NCBI GenBank assembly: GCA_964604565.1
Contig: CAZRZN010000135.1
Location: 1-10,684, forward strand
DNA: 10,684 nucleotides
DNA from: CAZRZN01 sp964604565
Lineage (GTDB): Bacteria; Pseudomonadota; Alphaproteobacteria; Rhodobacterales; Rhodobacteraceae
Direction: 5' to 3'
In this document: piece after piece, positions 4,886-10,684 of the stretch
How the letters are laid out: every line of letters begins with the position of its first letter
Numbering within the stretch: position 1 is the first letter of the stretch
Program-made: the position numbers and the translations under genes
Notes under the pieces: generated by a model
Database searches by the model: none
What the model saw: the letters and a program-made list of their open reading frames with translations, nothing else
What the model was told of the DNA's origin: nothing

Positions 4886-7274
4886 TTGGATTGCGAGAAT
4901 GGCAAAGGTCATTTCCGCGCGGAAAGCGCTGGGTCTGTCAAAGAGTTACGATGTCGCGAATGCCGTGCGGGCCGTCTCGCTCGGCCTTGCGGTGGCGCTT
5001 GGGGCAGGGGCGGCCACCGTCCCCCATGTCGCCTACGCCCAAAGCTACAGTTTCTCCTCTGTCACGATCGAGGGGAACCGCCGGGTCGAGGCGGGCACCA
5101 TCCTGTCTTACGCCGGGATCGCCCGTGGGCAGACCGTCAGCGGTGCGGAACTCAACGACGCCTACCAGCGCATCTTCGGCTCCGGTCTGTTCGAGACCGT
5201 GGAGATCATCCCGCAGGGACGCGAACTGGTCATCCGCGTTGTCGAATATCCCACGATCAACCGCATCGTGATCGAGGGCAACAGACGCATCAAGGACGAG
5301 GATCTGAGCGGCGTGCTGCAATCGCAGTCCCGCCGGGTGTTCAGCCCCCGCGTTGCAGAGGCGGACGCGCAGGCCATCTCGCAGGCCTATGAGGCGCAGG
5401 GCCGCCTTGCCGCGCGGGTCAATCCCAAGGTGATCCGCCGCAGCGACAACCGCGTCGACCTCGTGTTCGAAGTCTTCGAAGGCGGCGTCGCCGAGGTCGA
5501 GCGCATCGGATTTGTCGGCAATGACCAGTATTCCGACCGCCGTCTGCGCCGCGTGCTGGAAACCAAGCAGGCCGGGCTGCTGCGGGCTGTCATTCGCAAG
5601 GACACCTTCATCGAGGACCGGATCGAGTTCGACAAGCAATTGCTGCGCGATTTCTACGCTTCGCGGGGCTATGTCGATTTCCGGATCACCGGGGTCAACG
5701 CCGAATTGGCGCAGGAACGCGATGCCTATTTCGTCACGGTCAACGTCGAGGAAGGCCAGCAGTTCAGTGTCGGTGACGTGCGCGTCATCTCCGATCTGGC
5801 CGATGTGGATCCCGACTTGTTCCAGAGCCGGATTCGCCTGCGGTCCGGCGCCGTCTATTCGCCGACCCTCGTCGAGAACGAGATCGCGCGCCTTGAAAAA
5901 CTGGCGGTGCAGCAGGGTCTGAATTTCGTTCGGGTGGAACCGCGGATCATCCGCAATGATCGCGCGCTTACGCTGGACGTCGAATTTGCGCTGGTCCGCG
6001 GGGACCGGATCTTCATCGAGCGGATCGATATCGAGGGCAACACCACCACGCTGGACCGGGTGATCCGCCGCCAGTTCGAGGTGGTGGAGGGCGATCCCTT
6101 CAATCCGCGCGCCATTCGTGAAAGCGCCGAACGCATCCGCGCGCTGGGCTTTTTCAGCAACGCCGATGTGCAGGCGCGCGAGGGGTCGACCCCGCAGCAG
6201 GTCATCGTCGATGTGGACGTCGAGGAACAGCCCACCGGCTCGCTCAGCTTCGGTGGTTCCTATTCCTCGGCCAGCGGGGTGGGTGCCGCGATCTCCTTCT
6301 CCGAGCGGAATTTTCTTGGCCGTGGTCAATCCTTCAGCTTCACCATCAACACGGCGGCGGAATCGCAGCAATATGCGCTCACCTTTGTCGAGCCGGGCCT
6401 CTTCGGACGCGATCTCTCGCTCGGCTTTGCGCTGGACTACAACGAGACTGACAATGAGAACGCGGTTTTCGATACGGTCAACGGCGTTTTCCGCCCGTTT
6501 CTGGAATTCCCCGTGTCGGAGCAGGGGCGCCTGCAGGTCCGCTATACGCTGGACTACGGGTTGATCCGGAACGTGGATCAGACTGATACCGACATCGGTG
6601 GCGTGGTCAAGGCCGAAGCGCTGGAGGGTGAGCGTTACGACAGCGCGCTTGGCTACACCTACAGCTTTGATACCGCGCGCCTCGGGCTGAACCCGAACTC
6701 GCGCTACCGCTTTGAATTTGGGCAGGATTTTGCGGGCGTCGGCGGCGACACCACCTACGTCAAGACCAGTGTGAAGGCCATCGCACAGACCATGGCCTTC
6801 AGCGAGGAAGTGACGCTGCGCGCCACGCTGGAGGGCGGCGCCCTCAGCTATTCCAGCGGCAACAGCCGCGTCACGGACCGCTATCTCATCGGCCCCAATA
6901 TCATGCGCGGTTTCGAATCCGGCGGCATTGGCCCGCGTGAGGTTGGCGGCGATGTGGACGATGCGCTGGGTGGCAATTACTTTGCCGTTGCGCGTTTCGA
7001 TGCGGAGTTCCCGCTGGGTCTGCCGGAGGAATACGGTATCTCCGGCGGCCTGTTCTACGACATCGGCTCGGTCTGGGGACTGGACAGTTCGACCAAGGAC
7101 GCAGCGACCGCCAACATCGTTTCCGACGGCTTCGAGGCGCGCCATGTCATCGGCTTTTCTATCTTGTGGGACAGCGCCATCGGCCCTCTGCGGCTGAACT
7201 TCTCCGAACCGCTGCAAAAGACCAAGTGGGACAAGGCGCAGAACTTCAACCTGACGATCTCGACACAGTTCTGA
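4878..7274 (+). CDS. bamA: Outer membrane protein assembly factor BamA
   Basis: Omp85-family core of the BAM complex, which folds and inserts beta-barrel proteins into the outer membrane. Numbering from the ATG at 4878 (798 residues), a signal peptide with a hydrophobic core near 34-50 ends at AYA, with likely cleavage near residue 54. Five POTRA domains follow at about 57-125, 126-202, 203-293, 294-374 and 376-452. Several open with the family phrase (VTIEGNRRVE, IVIEGNRRIK, IDIEGNTTT). The C-terminal barrel begins around TGSLSFGGSYSS, contains FSERNFLGRG, carries the lid-loop RGF motif as IMRGFESGGIGPRE near 675-690, and ends in the terminal Phe expected of a BAM substrate. The start is uncertain. 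GTG 4806 lacks a Shine-Dalgarno and precedes the candidate promoter. ATG 4878 abuts GAGGG with no spacing. ATG 4899 has only GGA eight bases upstream. skp starts three bases after the stop. Confidence 0.97.
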   Translation: MSNWIARMAKVISARKALGLSKSYDVANAVRAVSLGLAVALGAGAATVPHVAYAQSYSFSSVTIEGNRRVEAGTILSYAGIARGQTVSGAELNDAYQRIFGSGLFETVEIIPQGRELVIRVVEYPTINRIVIEGNRRIKDEDLSGVLQSQSRRVFSPRVAEADAQAISQAYEAQGRLAARVNPKVIRRSDNRVDLVFEVFEGGVAEVERIGFVGNDQYSDRRLRRVLETKQAGLLRAVIRKDTFIEDRIEFDKQLLRDFYASRGYVDFRITGVNAELAQERDAYFVTVNVEEGQQFSVGDVRVISDLADVDPDLFQSRIRLRSGAVYSPTLVENEIARLEKLAVQQGLNFVRVEPRIIRNDRALTLDVEFALVRGDRIFIERIDIEGNTTTLDRVIRRQFEVVEGDPFNPRAIRESAERIRALGFFSNADVQAREGSTPQQVIVDVDVEEQPTGSLSFGGSYSSASGVGAAISFSERNFLGRGQSFSFTINTAAESQQYALTFVEPGLFGRDLSLGFALDYNETDNENAVFDTVNGVFRPFLEFPVSEQGRLQVRYTLDYGLIRNVDQTDTDIGGVVKAEALEGERYDSALGYTYSFDTARLGLNPNSRYRFEFGQDFAGVGGDTTYVKTSVKAIAQTMAFSEEVTLRATLEGGALSYSSGNSRVTDRYLIGPNIMRGFESGGIGPREVGGDVDDALGGNYFAVARFDAEFPLGLPEEYGISGGLFYDIGSVWGLDSSTKDAATANIVSDGFEARHVIGFSILWDSAIGPLRLNFSEPLQKTKWDKAQNFNLTISTQF

Positions 7275-7277
7275 TCC

Positions 7278-7946
7278 ATGCGCCTTCCGGTCGGCCTCTT
7301 GGCGGTGGGATTCGTGCTTTGGGCTGGCGCATTACCGGCCCAACAATCCGGACCTGTCGCGCCGCCGCCGGTCCAGAGTCCGGTGCTGGTCATCGACTTC
7401 GAGCGGGTGTTCGATCAGAGCGCCTTTGGCCGGCGTGTCAACGACGAGATCGAAAGCGAAAGCCGCGTGATCGCGGCCGAGAATCGCAGGATCGAGGCAG
7501 AGCTGATCGAGGAGGAACGGCGCCTGACCGATCTGCGCCCGACTCTCGCGCCGGAGGAATTTCGGCGGCTGGCGGATGAATTCGACGAAAAGGTGCAGCG
7601 TCTGCGCAGCGAACAGGACGCCAAGGCCCGCGCCATCGGAACCCGCACCGAAGAGGCGCGGCGCCGCTTTCTGACCGTGGCCCAGCCGGTGCTGGAGGAG
7701 CTGCTGCGCGAGGCCGAGGCAGCCGTCATCCTCGAAAGGCGCAGCGTCTTTGTCTCGGTCGATGCCATCGACGTGACCGACCGCGCGGCACGGCTGATCG
7801 ACGAACAGATCGGCGCAGGGGCCGCCGCCGACACCGATCCACAGCCGGATCCTCCGCCCGATCCTGCGCCGGGTCCGCCGCCCGCCCCGGACATCCGGAC
7901 CGATCCCGCCCTGGATCCGGATGCACCGGACGATGCGCGTCCGTGA
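7278..7946 (+). CDS. skp: OmpH/Skp-family periplasmic chaperone with Pro/Asp-rich tail
   Basis: Skp binds unfolded outer-membrane proteins in the periplasm and carries them to BamA, which is encoded three bases upstream. The 222-residue protein starts with a signal peptide (MRLPVGLLAVGFVLWAGALPA, cleavage near residue 21) and a short Pro-rich linker. It then has the family opening PVLVIDFERVFDQSAFG, where the strand precedes the helices. A long, highly charged helical region (about 50-160), rich in Glu and Arg, would form the coiled-coil arms. VFVSVDAIDVTDRAARLIDEQ closes the body. E. coli Skp is about 160 residues. The excess here is mainly a disordered-looking tail (about 180-222) with 15 Pro and 10 Asp among 43 residues. 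I assign it to OmpH/Skp by context and architecture. The start is the first ATG after bamA, at which the signal peptide begins directly. Confidence 0.88.
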   Translation: MRLPVGLLAVGFVLWAGALPAQQSGPVAPPPVQSPVLVIDFERVFDQSAFGRRVNDEIESESRVIAAENRRIEAELIEEERRLTDLRPTLAPEEFRRLADEFDEKVQRLRSEQDAKARAIGTRTEEARRRFLTVAQPVLEELLREAEAAVILERRSVFVSVDAIDVTDRAARLIDEQIGAGAAADTDPQPDPPPDPAPGPPPAPDIRTDPALDPDAPDDARP

Positions 7947-7955
7947 TCACGCGCT

Positions 7956-8010
7956 TGCCCCCGCCGCTCTCGATTGCTACGGGTTGCGCCGAGATTGAAA
8001 AGGGCGGGCA
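7956..8010 (+). promoter_or_regulatory. Possible stem hiding the fabZ ribosome-binding site
   Basis: In the 67-base gap between skp and fabZ, TGCCC, a CC bulge and GCC (7956-7965) can pair with GGCGGGCA (8003-8010), enclosing a loop of about 37 bases. The right arm covers the purine-rich AAAAGGGCGGG that would serve fabZ. The pairing is direct from sequence, but the long loop makes it only moderately likely to form. Confidence 0.2.
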
Positions 8011-8013
8011 TCC

Positions 8014-8475
8014 ATGACCGAAACGCTTCTGAGCGCTGATATTCAGCTTATTCAGCGGATCATTCCGCATCGGTATCCATTCCTGCTGGTGGACCGGGTG
8101 GAACAGATCGACGGGACGAAATCGGGGCTTGGGATCAAGAACGTCACCATGAACGAGCCGCATTTCCAGGGTCATTTCCCGGGCTTGCCGATCATGCCCG
8201 GCGTGACCATCGTGGAAGCCATGGCCCAGACGGCGGCGATCATGGTGGGCACGTCCCTCGGCGCGGCCGACAAGGATATGAAGGTGTATTTCATGGCCAT
8301 CGACAAATGCAAGTTCCGCCGCAAGGTCGTGCCGGGCGACCAGTTGCAGATGCGTCTCACGACCCTGCGTGGCAAACCCGGCGGCAAGGTCTGGAAATTC
8401 GGCGGCGTCGCCGAGGTGGCGGGCGAGATGGCCGCTGAGGCCGAATTCACGGCGATGCTGGATCTGGCCCCTTGA
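8014..8475 (+). CDS. fabZ: 3-hydroxyacyl-[acyl-carrier-protein] dehydratase FabZ
   Basis: Hot-dog-fold enzyme of type II fatty-acid synthesis. It dehydrates 3-hydroxyacyl-ACP to trans-2-enoyl-ACP in the cytoplasm. LpxA uses the same 3-hydroxyacyl-ACP pool, so the two compete for substrate and are classically encoded together. The protein has 153 residues, normal for the family. IIPHRYPFLLVDRV (16-29) is the conserved entry. The active site is PHFQGHFPGLPIMPGVTIVEAMAQ, with catalytic H54 and E68. KCKFRRKVVPGDQL is the typical second half. The ATG follows AAAAGGGCGGG at 7998-8008, which can serve as Shine-Dalgarno. The stop overlaps the lpxA TTG start as TTGA. Unlike E. coli, no lpxD lies between skp and this gene. 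Confidence 0.97.
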   Translation: MTETLLSADIQLIQRIIPHRYPFLLVDRVEQIDGTKSGLGIKNVTMNEPHFQGHFPGLPIMPGVTIVEAMAQTAAIMVGTSLGAADKDMKVYFMAIDKCKFRRKVVPGDQLQMRLTTLRGKPGGKVWKFGGVAEVAGEMAAEAEFTAMLDLAP

Positions 8476-9311
8476 CCCAGCGGACCCCGGATCAGGGCGC
8501 CGCACAGGATGCGCCCGCGCAGGCTGTCGACACCGTGATTCATTCTCATGCCCTTGTCGAGGACGGCGCCCGGATCGGCCGGGGATGCGTCATCGGTCCA
8601 TTCTGTCACGTCGGTCCCGAAGTGGTCCTTGGCGACGGGGTCGAGTTGAAATCCCATGTCGTTGTCACCGGCCGGACAGAGATCGGGCCGGAAACGGTGA
8701 TCTTTCCCTTCGCGGTGATCGGCGAGATCCCGCAGGATCTGAAGTTCCGCGGTGAAAAGACCCGCCTCGTGATCGGTGCGCGCAATCGCATCCGCGAACA
8801 TGTCACCATGAACATCGGCACCGAGGGCGGTGGCGGCGTGACGCGCGTCGGCGATGACGGGCTGTTCATGGCGGGCTGCCACGTGGCGCATGATGCGCAG
8901 GTGGGCAGCAATGTGATCATCGTGAATTCCGCGGCGCTTGCCGGACATTGCATCATCGAGGACGATGTGATCGTGGGCGGGCTGTCGGGCGTGCATCAGT
9001 GGGTGCGCGTGGGGCGCGGCGCGATCATCGGCGCCGTGACCATGGTCACCAATGACGTGATTCCCTACGGCCTCGTGCAGGGACCGCGCGGCATCCTCGA
9101 CGGGCTGAACCTCGTGGGGCTCAAGCGTCGGGGGGTCAGCCGCGCCGACATCACCGCCCTGCGCGCGGCGTTTCAGATGCTTGCACAGGGGGAGGGCGCC
9201 TTTCAGGACCGCGCGCGCCGTCTGGGCGACGAAACCCAAAGCGCCTATGTCCGCGAGATTGTCGATTTCATCCTTGGCGACAGTGACCGCTCCTTCCTGA
9301 CGCCGGGGTGA
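8472..9311 (+). CDS. lpxA: Acyl-ACP--UDP-N-acetylglucosamine O-acyltransferase
   Basis: First enzyme of lipid A synthesis. It moves a 3-hydroxyacyl chain from ACP to the 3-OH of UDP-GlcNAc in the cytoplasm as a left-handed beta-helix trimer. Hexapeptide repeats (such as IGRGCVIGPFCHVG and VVLGDGVEL) run through residues 30-200. The catalytic His is H140 in CHVAHD (E. coli H125). VHQW (174-177) matches E. coli VHQF. The position equal to E. coli G173, the acyl-length ruler, is A188. The C-terminal helical domain begins near GLNLVGLKRRGVS. The TTG start gives 279 residues and overlaps the fabZ stop as TTGA. The first 21 residues are Gln/Ala-rich and lie outside the usual family N-terminus. GTG at 8535 would give 258 residues beginning VIHSHALV, closer to the E. 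coli length of 262, so the start is unresolved. Confidence 0.96.
   Translation: MTQRTPDQGAAQDAPAQAVDTVIHSHALVEDGARIGRGCVIGPFCHVGPEVVLGDGVELKSHVVVTGRTEIGPETVIFPFAVIGEIPQDLKFRGEKTRLVIGARNRIREHVTMNIGTEGGGGVTRVGDDGLFMAGCHVAHDAQVGSNVIIVNSAALAGHCIIEDDVIVGGLSGVHQWVRVGRGAIIGAVTMVTNDVIPYGLVQGPRGILDGLNLVGLKRRGVSRADITALRAAFQMLAQGEGAFQDRARRLGDETQSAYVREIVDFILGDSDRSFLTPG
9305..9311 (+). promoter_or_regulatory. Shine-Dalgarno favouring the ATG 9320 start of lpxI
   Basis: GGGGTGA, which ends in the lpxA stop codon, lies eight bases before the ATG at 9320 and resembles the anti-16S complement GGAGGTGA. The alternative GTG at 9308, inside this same element, has no comparable upstream site. This decides the start of lpxI. 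Confidence 0.5.
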
Positions 9312-9319
9312 ACGGACGG

Positions 9320-10108
9320 ATGCTGGCACTGATCGCGGGCCGTGGCAGTCTGCCAAAGGCCGTCTCCGAAAGACTGACCGAACCTTTCGTGGTGTGCGGT
9401 CTTGCGCATTCCCCGCCCGATGAGTTGACCGCCGATCAGCTGTTCCGGATCGAAAAGCTGGGCGGCCTGCTGTTGTGGCTGCGTGAACGTGGCGTGACCC
9501 GTGTCTGCCTCTGCGGGGCGATCGACCGTCCGGACCTGTCGCCCAGACGCTTCGACCTTGCCACGCTGCCGCTGTTGCCGCGCGTGCTGCGCGCGCTGCG
9601 TCGCGGGGACGACGGTGCGTTGCGCATCGCCATCGACATTCTCGAAGATGCCGGTTTCGATGTGCTTGCCGCGCATGACCTGCTTCCGGATCTGTTTCCG
9701 CCGGTGGGCGTGCTGACCCGCGTCTCGCCGCCCCCGGACGCCGCCATGACCGCGCGCCTTGGCGACAGGGTCTCGGGGGAGCAGGCGCGCCGCGACCTCG
9801 GGCAGGCCTGCGTTCTGAGCGGCGACCGCGTGATCGCGCGGGAGACGCAGGCCGGCACCGATGCCATGCTCTCTGCCCTCGGCCCGGAGGCCCGTGGCGG
9901 CCTGCTGTTCAAGGCCCCCAAGCCGGGTCAGGAACGCCGCGCGGATCTGCCGGTGATCGGTCCGCAAAGCGCCACGCGCGCGGTTTCCGCCGGGCTTGCC
10001 GGCCTCGTGATCGAGGCGCAGGGCGTCATGGTGCTGGATCAGCCAGAAGTGATCGACCGGCTGGATGCGGCCGGGCTGTATCTCTGGGTGCGGGAAAGGG
10101 GCGCCTGA
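9320..10108 (+). CDS. lpxI: UDP-2,3-diacylglucosamine pyrophosphatase LpxI
   Basis: Cytoplasmic enzyme that hydrolyses UDP-2,3-diacylglucosamine to lipid X and UMP, the fourth step of lipid A synthesis. LpxI replaces LpxH in alphaproteobacteria; the reference enzyme is from Caulobacter. From ATG 9320 the protein has 262 residues. The N-terminal domain begins MLALIAGRGSLPKAV and contains LCGAIDRPDL. The C-terminal domain contains GTDAML and the family hallmark FKAPKPGQERRADLPVIG, whose Asp (D209) corresponds to the catalytic Asp of the Caulobacter enzyme. The protein ends with VMVLDQPEVIDRLDAAGLYLWV. GTG at 9308 would add four residues (MNGR) and overlap the lpxA stop as GTGA. ATG is preferred because of GGGGTGA eight bases upstream and the usual family start. 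It lies directly between the genes for the first and fifth steps, as expected. Confidence 0.95.
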   Translation: MLALIAGRGSLPKAVSERLTEPFVVCGLAHSPPDELTADQLFRIEKLGGLLLWLRERGVTRVCLCGAIDRPDLSPRRFDLATLPLLPRVLRALRRGDDGALRIAIDILEDAGFDVLAAHDLLPDLFPPVGVLTRVSPPPDAAMTARLGDRVSGEQARRDLGQACVLSGDRVIARETQAGTDAMLSALGPEARGGLLFKAPKPGQERRADLPVIGPQSATRAVSAGLAGLVIEAQGVMVLDQPEVIDRLDAAGLYLWVRERGA

Positions 10109-10684
10109 TGCGGGTCTTCATCACCGCGGGGGAGCAGTCCGGCGACAAGCTGGGCGCCGCGCTGATGGCGGGCCTGAAGGAGCTTGTGCCGGGGATACAG
10201 TTTCGCGGGATCGGTGGGCCGCTGATGCAGGCCGAAGGGCTCGACAGCCTGTTTCCCATGGATGAGATCTCGATCATGGGGATCGGCGAGATCCTCCGCG
10301 AATACCGCCACCTCAAGGGGCGCATCCGCCAGACCGCCGACGCGGTGCTGGCCGAGCGCCCGGATGTCCTGATCACCATCGACCTGCCGGAATTCTCGCT
10401 TCGCGTGGCGCGGCTGGTCAAGGCGGTGTCGGACCTGCGGGTGGTGCATTACGTGGCGCCGACGGTCTGGGCGTGGCGGCCGAAACGGGCGGCCAAGATG
10501 GCCGCCCATGTGGATCAGGTGCTGGCGCTCCTCCCGTTCGAGCCGCCCTATATGCAGGCCGCCGGAATCGCCTGCGATTTCGTCGGCCATCCGGTCGTGA
10601 TGGACCGCCAGGCCACCGCGGCAGAGGTGCAGGCGTTCCGCGCCCGTCACGGCATCGGGGGGGAGATGGCTCTCGTGTTGCCGG
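10108..10684 (+). CDS. lpxB: Lipid-A-disaccharide synthase, 5' part (3' end outside window)
   Basis: Glycosyltransferase of family GT19 that joins UDP-2,3-diacylglucosamine and lipid X to form the lipid A disaccharide, at the inner face of the inner membrane. Lipid X is the product of the preceding gene, lpxI. The window shows the first 192 residues, about half of a protein usually near 380, and the frame stays open to the last base. Visible family marks are the N-terminal ITAGEQSGDKLGA (5-17; many homologues have Ala for the Gln), the MGIGEIL region (57-63), the acidic ITIDLPEFS (89-97), HYVAPTVWAWRPKR (114-127), LLPFEPPYM and DFVGHPVV (157-164). The ATG shares its A with the lpxI stop (TGATG), a tight coupling arrangement. 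No internal defect is seen. Confidence 0.96.
   Translation, partial: MRVFITAGEQSGDKLGAALMAGLKELVPGIQFRGIGGPLMQAEGLDSLFPMDEISIMGIGEILREYRHLKGRIRQTADAVLAERPDVLITIDLPEFSLRVARLVKAVSDLRVVHYVAPTVWAWRPKRAAKMAAHVDQVLALLPFEPPYMQAAGIACDFVGHPVVMDRQATAAEVQAFRARHGIGGEMALVLP

Noticed and set aside
4938..7217. 759-codon open frame on the - strand, opposite bamA
   Set aside because: bamA has unmistakable POTRA and barrel signatures on the + strand. In GC-rich DNA with strong third-position bias the opposite frame often lacks stops. The antisense product is low-complexity with no family motif.
7942..7951. Palindrome CGTGATCACG overlapping the skp stop codon
   Set aside because: It is only ten bases, has no loop or T-run, and has no second copy in the window. 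It is too weak to call an operator or terminator.
1..10684. A novel accessory system such as a defence island, mobile element or CRISPR
   Set aside because: Every long gene belongs to a known core envelope or translation family in a conserved order. There are no transposase, integrase, tandem repeat-spacer, toxin-antitoxin or nuclease genes and no tRNA attachment site.

Overview
This is a GC-rich, gene-dense chromosomal window with every gene on the + strand. It is the alphaproteobacterial envelope-biogenesis cluster, in the order frr (3' part) - uppS - cdsA - dxr - rseP - [small ORF, regulatory gap] - bamA - skp/ompH - fabZ - lpxA - lpxI - lpxB (5' part). The strong GC bias at third codon positions, the use of lpxI rather than lpxH, the form of the RseP N-terminus and the gene order suggest a member of Rhodobacteraceae (Rhodobacter/Roseobacter type). 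That placement comes from family knowledge and was not tested by a search.

Left block (1-4440): the end of ribosome recycling factor is followed 20 bases later by uppS. uppS, cdsA and dxr are then joined by two ATGA stop/start overlaps. rseP follows after 22 bases and has a TTG start behind a clear Shine-Dalgarno. Dxr commits carbon to the MEP isoprenoid pathway, UppS turns isoprenoid units into the C55 lipid carrier, CdsA makes CDP-diacylglycerol for phospholipids, and RseP is a site-2 intramembrane metalloprotease.

Middle gap (4441-4877): this is the only long stretch without an obvious conserved gene. It holds a plausible 33-residue single-span membrane peptide (4580-4681), a 9-base direct repeat just upstream of it, a run of alternative hairpins (4688-4775), and a possible sigma70-type promoter with repeated TGACA elements immediately before bamA. 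A second transcription unit may therefore begin here.

Right block (4878-10684): BamA (five POTRA domains plus a barrel) and its periplasmic partner Skp/OmpH handle outer-membrane protein assembly. FabZ, LpxA, LpxI and LpxB supply acyl chains and carry out steps 1, 4 and 5 of lipid A synthesis. Spacing is again tight: 3 bases between bamA and skp, TTGA between fabZ and lpxA, overlapping or near-overlapping lpxA and lpxI, and TGATG between lpxI and lpxB. lpxD, which sits between skp and fabZ in E. coli, is not here.

This is mostly ordinary core genome. I found no defence system, mobile element, CRISPR array, or tRNA or rRNA gene. The observations most worth a second look are the rseP-bamA gap with its small ORF, the Pro/Asp-rich tail on Skp, and the substitution at the LpxA acyl-length position.
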